Shown here one piece after another: positions 57,103 to 64,000 of a stretch of 64,000 nucleotides of DNA (positions are counted from its first letter, which is position 1; each line of letters starts with the position of its first letter). The stretch is taken from the NCBI GenBank assembly GCA_021234155.1, contig JAJEKV010000052.1:5988925-6052924 (forward strand), read 5' to 3'. The position numbers and the translations under genes were made by a program. The DNA comes from Isoetes taiwanensis. Taxonomy: Eukaryota > Streptophyta > Lycopodiopsida > Isoetales > Isoetaceae. The notes beneath the pieces were generated by a model. That model saw nothing but the letters and a program-made list of their open reading frames with translations. It made no database searches and was not told the DNA's origin.

Positions 57103-57679
57103 CCATTTACCTCATCCTCTAGAATGTCGATGCCACCAAACCGCTTGTACTTGTATAGTGGGCTGATTTCTGTTTACCCCATCCATGCTTGATGTCAAAA
57201 TCAACATCCCTACTTGGTCTTGATCAATACCTTGCTGAAATAAAGTCTCACCAATGGGTCTTTGAATGGACTCCTCCTTCTTGTTTACAAGAGTCTCTTG
57301 TAACTCATCTTCACCAATACTTTCAAGTCTTTGGATATACTTATCTCAAGAACTTGTTGCTGTAAATGACATATTTCTGAATTTTGGGTACCTTTTAACC
57401 ACTTGTACAAAGTCTTATCTTCCCCGTCACCCACTTCCAAGACATGAAAACAACTAAGACCTTGCTGCCGGACACCATAGCATTCTCTTTGCTGATTTCT
57501 AACTGCGGGGCTGCTCAAAGAAGTATTGCAAAGAAAGGTACCTTTTGCTGATTTCAGAGGATGATCTATAGTAACCTTGTGTTCTCCTTTGAAAGATGTT
57601 CATTTCAAGGCTTCCTCCATGAAGTCTCAAATTGTAACGGCATCTAACCATGTAATGACTCAAGAACAAAGTATAAGTT
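57103..57679 (-). pseudogene. Gypsy-3 protease-RT linker, degraded
   Basis: Frames 57,693-57,499 and 57,518-57,285 on the minus strand (for example TLYKWLKGTQNSEICHLQQQ) match nothing I know. Position alone makes it the region between protease and RT. Confidence 0.45.
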
Positions 57680-58969
57680 TCAAAGATGCACACTCTCTCG
57701 AAATTTCAAAACCATGAAATCCAAGATTGCTTCCACCTCATAAACCTTGCATAAAACATTTCTTATGACTCCTATAGGCTGCACCTTCATTTGATTGAAT
57801 GCTTTGAGCATCATAGTTGTCGGTTCCATCATTTTCAATCCAACTTGAAGCATTATGTGGTAAAAGGCATTACATTCACTCCATTGCCCAGATCTATATT
57901 GGCGCCTTTTGATTAGATATCCATTAATACTCACATCACAAAGAAATGGCCCGGGATCCTTGATTTTTCGGGCTGGTGGCTCTATTCTCCTCTTGTCGGT
58001 ATCATTTGATATGATTTGTTGGACTGAAATTTCTGATTTTGTTCTTCCCCCTAACTCTTGCAACAAATTTTGAGAATAATGCATCAATTGCTCAAGAGTA
58101 AGTGTAACTTTAGTGGCCAAAACTTGGCTGATCACATCATCTTCATTTTGAATTTCCTCATCCACCATAGGGGGCATCACTATGGGCTGATTTTCTTCTA
58201 TAGACTGAAATTGTTCTGTGGGCAGCACATTGAATTGCACCTTCTTAGGTGCTGACACCTTCAAAGCTTGTTCCTTCAAAGCCTTTGGAAAAGAGGTCTT
58301 AGTCTTCTCTCCAATTGGTTCTTGAACCACCTTTTGTGATCTTGTAACTGCATTTACTTCTCCAATCTCTTCTTCTTGCTGAAATGGGTCATGCTCCACC
58401 TCAACGAATCCACAATTTACTACTGATTTTGCCTTCTCATGCTTCTTAAGCTCCTCAATAAGAGCCTTAACTTGAGGATTATCAATGTACTTTGCATCTT
58501 GAATGCGAACATCATTATTAGGAAGAGGTACTGATTCAAACACTTGCTGCTTTGGTGGATACTTGTTGGTTGCCCATTCTGGTTTCCCATGGATTTTCCA
58601 ACAAGTAGTCTCATCATGCTTGAATTTATCACATAACTTGCAATATAAATGAGCCTTACTTGGATACCATCCCTGTTTTGGCTGCACCATTGGTGTGGAA
58701 CCCATTGGAACTTGTTGGGCAATTGGAGCCGTGGGCATCATTGGAACTTGTGGTATGATAGGTGCTGCTTGCATTGGTTGAATAGGAATAGATGGTGCTT
58801 GTTGCATAACAAAGAAATAATACGGATTGGCCCTCTCAAAGAATCTCTTCTCCCTACATTCTTGATCATTATGGCCCTTGATTTGGCATCTTGGCAGAAA
58901 TTTCAGCAATCTACATATAGTATCAGAATGCCCAATAGACCCACAATATTCACAAGTAATAAACCGCAC
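57680..58969 (-). pseudogene. Gypsy-3 gag C-terminal part and protease
   Basis: 429 open codons. Cys/His fingers: CEYCGSIGHSDTIC, then CQIKGHNDQEC, and later CKLCDKFKHDETTC. Between them is a Pro/Met/Gln-rich stretch (APIIPQVPMMPTAPIAQQVP). A Lys/Glu-rich linker follows, then a retropepsin-like region: PGPFLCDVSINGYLIKRR, a degraded active site, then MLQVGLKMMEPTTMMLKAFN and GVIRNVLCKVYEVEAILDF. The DSG-type active site is not readable in frame. Gag packages RNA; the protease would process the polyprotein. Confidence 0.8.
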
Positions 58970-59838
58970 CTCTCTTGGCTTCTCACCAATTGTAAGCTTA
59001 GAAATCTTGGCTGCAATATCCTCTCGCTTTTATGCTCGAGCAAAGAACTTCATGAATGTATCCCAACTTATCTTGACCTTGAGAGCATACTTTTGTGCCT
59101 CTAGTAATGTTGTAGGCTGTTTGGCCTTCACCTTATGAGCAATAGCTCGTTTCAGCCCTTCACATACCATTGGATATCCATTTCATCACTCCTTGCAATC
59201 TTCCAATGAACCACGGCTTTGAGAACCGCAATGTACCTCTGATTATACTCTCTAATTGATTCATCTTCCTTTTGTGTAAAATTGGTCCACCTTTCCATAG
59301 TCTTATCCTTACCATGGACTTCTTGATAATTAGCAATGAATGCTTCCTTTTAATTCCCGATATGTCATGGTATTCGGCCGAAGTTTGTGCCCATTCCTCC
59401 AATCAATCTTGCAATGAACTATGAAACCAAAGCAAGTAATCGGCAGCAGGTAACTTACATTGCTGGCAATACCTCTCAAACTTCACAATATGCTTCAAAG
59501 GATCTCGATCCACCAGATCATCAAACTTTGGAATCCCCATTGTCTGAAAACCCCATACCATAGGTGGTAATACAACCATCTCGCCTCTTCTTGAGTTTCT
59601 TGAAATTGGAAAAACGAAATTGAACCTCCCTTCAATTTGAAAACGAAATTGGATTACCTTCTAGATGGGTAAATGGAATCAAAACCTCCCGGATCCGAGA
59701 ATTAGACCCCGGATCCGCTCCCAAATCTGAAAACGAAATTGAATCTTGATGCAATTTTGAGCTCAAAGATTGACTCACCGGTCCCCTTCTTGTTACGATA
59801 GAGCTTGATGGTATATCCTTCTTACTTCTCTTGGGCAT
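58970..59838 (-). pseudogene. Gypsy-3 gag N-terminal part
   Basis: A possible start is at 59,838 (MPKRSKKDIPSSSIVTRRGP). In broken frames between 59,420 and 58,970 I read the capsid block WTNFTQKEDESIREYNQRYI, VLKAVVHWKIARSDEMDIQW and AKQPTTLLEAQKYALKVK. Stops and frameshifts separate the blocks. Confidence 0.7.
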
Positions 59839-60030
59839 AAAACTATGCTCCCTTTGTCAAATTGAACCCCACAAATCAATTACGGCAAAATCCCCTTCAC
59901 ACAAGAAATTGCTTCTTTCTTAATGGTGTCGTTCTTTACCGACGATCACCAATACCAATGGTAACAACTCCTTTTTCAATGGAAATTCTTGCCGATCAAT
60001 GGTGCATTAAGCACCGCGTGGTATAGAAAT

Positions 60031-60393
60031 TGTTAGAGCCCGAACTCTAACCTTGCAAGAAGGATGAAAAACCCAACAATCCAAGCTCAATCTATCATAT
60101 CAAAAGCAATGCACAACACAAAGAATCATCATCTCCATAGCTAGATCAATGAAAATACTCTCCCCCAATACACCGTCTCCCTCTGTTCTTTTCTCTCTGC
60201 TCAGATAATACAGTGATCATAATCCCCCCTGCACACCATAATGCATACGTGCAAATATCCCAGACTGCATGTGCATATCCCTCCATATCTGTGGTATACA
60301 ATCTCCTATACCACCTCAATAGTAGTGAGTGTGGTGAGTGGTGACAAGTGTGGTGAGTGGTGACAAGTGTGGTGAGTGGTGATCACCCCAACA
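60031..60393 (-). repeat. Gypsy-3 5' LTR, 363 bp
   Basis: In plus orientation it runs TGTTAGAGCC...CACCCCAACA. Near its outer end is a GTGTGGTGAGTGGTGACAA tandem repeat of about three copies (60,325-60,385). The inner ~224 bp match 56,223-56,446. Confidence 0.88.
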
Positions 60394-60398
60394 AAATT
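60394..60398. repeat. Gypsy-3 target site duplication, right
   Basis: AAATT, identical to 56,218-56,222. Confidence 0.85.
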
Positions 60399-61119
60399 GT
60401 ACTCAGTAAGTAGGTTACAGTAGATTTTGAGTTTTAACTGTTTTTTAATGCAGTAAGTAGTTTATAGTAGTTTTGAGTTCTAGGTGGTTAACGTTGTATT
60501 TGCTTTATCTATTTGGCTTAGTGGTTCACTAAAAGTCTACAAGTTGCAGGTAGATGCAGGAATTCCAGAGGACTATATTATCATACTAATGAATACTTGG
60601 TTCCATGCAGATGCACCAGTAAGTCCATTCTCACTCTTCACAAGTTGGCCATTTTCATTCAGACTTGTATTCTTTTACACCATTCAAAATTCCTAAGGTT
60701 GCCTATCACCTTCACATCAAAAGGGCAACTTAATGAGAACTCATGATGCTTCTAATGATCCATTTGCCATGCAGATGCATCAGCAAATTCATCTCCACCC
60801 TTCATTTGTTGACCATATCCACACAAACCTGCACCCTTTTATACCATTCAAATCCCTAAGGTTGCCTATCACCTTCACATTAAAAGGGCAACTTAATGAA
60901 AGCTTAAGTGCTTTTAATGATTTATTTGTCATGCAGGTGCATCAGTAATTCCACTTTCACCCTTCATTTGTTGACCATATCCACACAAACCTGCTCTATT
61001 TTTCATTCCCAAGACCTGAAAGTTGCCTATCACCTTTCCATACAAGGCAACTCACTCAAATGATTGCACTCGAGATCAGAAGAATTGGCAGATCAGTCTG
61101 TTTCCTTTTTTTAGCATGA
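60399..61119 (+). other. Gypsy-2 3' region, non-coding
   Basis: The part of Gypsy-2 between the Gypsy-3 insertion and the 3' LTR. No frame is recognised. It is dominated by a ~163-bp tandem repeat. I find no convincing polypurine tract next to the LTR at 61,120; the bases before it are T-rich. Confidence 0.6.
60610..61050 (+). repeat. ~163-bp tandem repeat, nearly three copies
   Basis: Units start at (G)GATGCACCAG/GATGCATCAG/GGTGCATCAG at 60,610, 60,774 and 60,936, so the period is 162-164 bp. Each contains CCTAAGGTTGCCTATCACCT or a variant. The third copy is incomplete. Tandem repeats before the 3' LTR are common in large Tat/Ogre-type elements. Confidence 0.85.
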
Positions 61120-63408
61120 TGCTGCCACAATTTGGCAGCATAGAAGAGCAATTGACATTTCTCATTGACGGCTAACAATTTGCTGGAAGTGTGCATATAC
61201 CCAGTCTGCATCCTCAAGACAATTCAAGCAACCTCAAGTTGAAGAACCAAGCAAGGACTCTCATTTGAAGTATTGCAAAGAAGGATTGAAGGTCAAAATG
61301 TAGTGCAAGGTCAACATAAGGAAGCTCTATGGCAAGATCAAGATTGGAAGACCCCCTAAGAAGTAAGATATTCATTCAAGTTCTTTGGCATGATCTATAC
61401 CTTGAGGAACTCCTTGACTCCAATTGCCTCCTTTTACTCACCATTACCCAAATCCAAAATGGCCTAACCTATCTTCTAGTCAAGACAACACACACTCCAT
61501 CACACACCCACTATTTCCCTAAATCCCTATTGGAAATTGGCATATTGATAGAGCACACTCTCTCTCTAAAGCAAAAGGGAGGAAAAAACACTCATTCCCA
61601 TTACAAAGTCACTTGGGCAAATTTGGTCTAAGCATTATTAAGATTTCATGCCAAAAGCGCATATAATTATGCCACATCATCATCCACCTCACCAAACATG
61701 CCACCTCACCATACATGTCATCCACCATTTTGTTTTCAAACACTCATCTTCATTACAAAGTTACTTGGTCAATTTGGCTTGAGCATTATCAAGGTTGTAT
61801 ACCCAAAGTGCATATAGTTGTGCCACATCACCATCCACCTCACCAAAAATGCCACCTCACCACACATGTCAGCTATCATTTTGTTTTCCATCTCACACAA
61901 GTTGTTGACTAGGAGAAAAGATTTTTGCCATGTCACCATGCCATGTCATCATCTACCCCACCAAGAATTAGCCACCTCATCACACATCATATTCCTTCTT
62001 TCACACATCATATTCCTTCTTTCACACATCATATTCCTTCTTTCATCTCACAAAATTTTGACTAGAGGAAAATTCTGCCAAATCACCACATGCCAAGTCA
62101 TCCCATGCCACGTCACTTTTTGGTTGCTTACCCATACTCTACACTTACCACGTGTCAAAAGCTCCAAGATCATACCATCTAGAAAGAAAAATATGGGAGA
62201 GAAATTATTCTTTATGGACCCTTGGCCTAGGTATGATTTCATCCAATCCCCATGCGCCACGTTGTCCCGGGATTAATTTTCGAAGAAGGCCATGGGATAT
62301 TGTTCCTCCCGTAAAATCCGTTGACCTAAAAGGTCGGGCCAAGATCCCGACCCTCTCCGGACCTCGACTGATAATCATGAGCCCGAACATCTCTGTTTGT
62401 ATCCTTATGCTTCAAGAAACCTCACAACACACATAAGCCAAAACCAAACAAACTCAGATGCCAAGAATGTGCTGGAAATAAGGAAATAAAAGGGGGAATA
62501 CGCTTCGAAACAAGGTCGCCGGGCTTCTATGCGAAAATTGTCGCCTCGGAAGTTACTCCACGTACCGGATGTGAAAGTATTTAGCGAAGAATGGCCTGCC
62601 TTGCATGAAGTTTATTTGAATTTGATGCAAAAACCTGATTGTTTACCTTCTTATGATTATTTTGGATCCTGTGCCCAAGACTGTGAGCTTGGGAAATGAT
62701 GTTTACCTTCTATGTGATAATCAAATGAGAGAAAATCTGACCTTGGTAAGTACTATTGTCATTTAACAGTTTGAATTCTTATTCCTTTATACTAAAAGTC
62801 CATAAAACACAGAAAATAGAGATTACTGGCAACATCTGAATTAGTTTTCTTGCATCATAGGGTTACTATAGTTAGCAACATCCCAAAAAATTATTAAAAC
62901 ATGCCCCTAGAAACCATCTGCCTGTTCATTCTTGAATCAAAAAACTGTATTAGCTGATAAACCACTTTTTCCATAAAAATAGATGCAAATTGCTCTTGTG
63001 ATGTGTATGCACTTAGTCTGCAGAGTCTTTAGAGGTTAAATCAGTTGCTAAAACAAGAAAAAAGGTTCGATCTCAAGATCTGGCAAAACAAGCTCTCGGG
63101 TTGGGATATTGACTTAAAATTGACTTGGTCAGTGAGCTCAATTCCATAAAGAAGCCTAAGGAATTTGCAAATAGACTTTGGTCTACAAATCAAGCATATT
63201 GTCTAGTAGCTTTGTGGATTGGATTTATTGAAAAACTCTCAAAGATTGTTCCAGGGCAAGTTTTTTGCTGTGATTGGTTTTTTCCTGTTTAGGGAAACTG
63301 ATTTATTTGGGTTCTTGAGCATAGTATTTACAGAATTCTCTACAGAGTGGTTGCCTATAGCAACCTGGAAGTCCTATACCTTTGAGGTTGAGGGGAAAAC
63401 CTTCAACA
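61120..63408 (+). repeat. Gypsy-2 3' LTR, 2,289 bp
   Basis: Starts TGCTGCCACAATTTGGCAGC and ends CTTCAACA. Compared with the 5' LTR it has three copies of the 21-bp unit ACACATCATATTCCTTCTTTC (61,982-62,044) rather than two, and scattered substitutions. Confidence 0.93.
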
Positions 63409-63413
63409 AGGGT
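63409..63413. repeat. Gypsy-2 target site duplication, right
   Basis: AGGGT, identical to 48,250-48,254. Confidence 0.93.
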
Positions 63414-64000
63414 TCTATAGGAAATTCATCAAAAACTTTTCTACAATAGCAAGTCCTTTGACAACACTTACGAAATCAAATATAACTTTTCAATGGGATG
63501 AGAAATGTGAGAGAGCTTTCAGAAATTTAAAAGAGAATTTGATAAATGCACCTGTTTTAAAAGTAGCAGACCCGAGTAAGAAGTATCAGGTTATGACAGA
63601 TGCTAGTGGGGGAGGGACAGGAGTTGTATTGATGCAAGACAAGCATGTGTGTGCATATATTTCTCATAAGCTGAATGATGCCGAACGAAATTACCCCCCT
63701 CATGATCAGGAACTGCTGGCAATTGTACGTGCACTTAGAGCTTGAAGACATTATCTGTTAGGGAATCGCTTTGAGGTCATGAGTTGCATACTGACCATGC
63801 TAGTCTTGTATACTTTATGAAACAACCTAATTTGAATTTGAGACAACGTAGATGGATGAAATTTCTTTAGGAATATGACTTTCAGATTAATTATAAAATG
63901 GGCAGTACAAATGTTGTCGCAGACTCTTTGTCTTCCAGCTTGCTATGCAATAACGACGATTACAACAGATTGGTTAGCTGAGGTGAAAAATACTATTGTT
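63414..64000 (+). pseudogene. Gypsy-1 RT end and RNase H (continues beyond window)
   Basis: Coding sequence interrupted at 48,254 resumes here. After the connection, 63,458-63,745 reads ITFQWDEKCERAFRNLKENL. The RNase H follows with VMTDASGGGTGVVLMQDKHV (Asp), ISHKLNDAERNYPPHDQELL (Glu) and, after a stop and frameshift near 63,745, HTDHASLVYFMKQPN (Asp) and NYKMGSTNVVADSLS. Integrase and the 3' LTR would lie to the right of the window. Confidence 0.9.

Larger units (their letters stand above)
56223..60393 (-). mobile_element. Gypsy-3, internally deleted Ty3/Gypsy element, 4,171 bp
   Basis: Minus-strand element with a full 5' LTR (60,031-60,393) and a truncated 3' LTR (56,223 to about 56,446). 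It has gag, protease and the start of RT. Everything from mid-RT to the start of the 3' LTR is missing, so RT coding runs straight into LTR sequence. AAATT duplications flank it. It lies in the 3' part of Gypsy-2. The wording of the RT start and the zinc knuckles is Tat-like. Confidence 0.85.
48255..63408 (+). mobile_element. Gypsy-2, large Tat-like Ty3/Gypsy element, 15,154 bp
   Basis: LTRs of about 2.25 kb (TG...CA) and a primer site enclose gag with three zinc knuckles, protease, an archaeal-type RNase H, RT, a decayed Gypsy RNase H and integrase. A 3' region with tandem repeats follows. AGGGT duplications flank it. It carries Gypsy-3 (56,223-60,393) and a MITE (53,083-53,374); without them it would be about 10.7 kb. 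Long LTRs, the extra RNase H and 3' tandem repeats fit the Tat/Ogre lineage. Stops and frameshifts in pol make it inactive. Confidence 0.92.

Noticed and set aside
56892-57192. Plus-strand Gly/Cys- or Val-rich frames opposite the His-rich minisatellite
   Set aside because: They are antisense shadows of the 9-bp repeat. The Gypsy-3 coding strand is minus.

Overview
The window looks like a gene-poor, AT-rich, repeat-dominated nuclear region of a land plant. Evidence: GT-AG introns, a plant-type nuclear gene for GAR formyltransferase (PUR3) with an N-terminal organelle-targeting-like extension, a decayed PPR gene, Copia and Ty3/Gypsy LTR retrotransposons primed by initiator-tRNA-Met-like sites, LINEs and MITEs. 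The PPR wording and the dense nesting remind me of ferns, but that is inference and not proven. There is no rRNA, tRNA or CRISPR, and no bacterial-type gene.

Layout. (1) 1-9.8 kb: mostly unrecognised DNA with short repeats, a fragment of a DEAD-box RNA helicase gene (2.32-2.60 kb, one intron still visible), and an L1-type reverse-transcriptase scrap (6.8-7.05 kb). (2) 10,379-13,662: a 3.28-kb DNA transposon with 30-bp terminal inverted repeats and TTA duplications (PIF/Harbinger-like), holding a decayed PPR gene. (3) 14,349-16,320: the only intact cellular gene, PUR3, five exons on the minus strand, 304 codons. (4) 16.5-18.7 kb: a 186-bp Tourist-like MITE and the 3' end of a LINE. (5) 18.7-42.1 kb: three minus-strand LINEs of one family. 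LINE-1 is split by a 3'-truncated Copia (Copia-1), which is itself split by a 1.6-kb insert with a near-perfect inverted repeat. LINE-2 is split by a 2.35-kb insert. LINE-3 is split by a complete Copia-2 (34,497-40,157, ATCTC target duplications). (6) 42,390-43,000: a 5'-truncated plus-strand LINE with 14-bp target duplications. (7) 44.4-64.0 kb: a three-level Gypsy nest. Gypsy-1 is interrupted by the 15.15-kb Gypsy-2 (48,255-63,408; 2.25-kb LTRs; AGGGT duplications). Gypsy-2 contains Gypsy-3 (56,223-60,393; AAATT duplications) and a 292-bp hAT-like MITE (53,083-53,374; 8-bp duplications).

The parts do not form a pathway. PUR3 does purine synthesis; everything else recognised is mobile DNA or debris. 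The most notable points are: LINE ends that fall in GA/TC microsatellites, suggesting microsatellite targeting; an extra archaeal-type RNase H domain placed before the reverse transcriptase in Gypsy-2; a 65-bp duplication around truncated Copia-1; a His-rich coding minisatellite in Gypsy-3; and a PIF-like element carrying a PPR gene remnant with an array of TTCGCAC motifs at one end. All boundaries were read by eye, and most retroelement reading frames carry frameshifts or stops.
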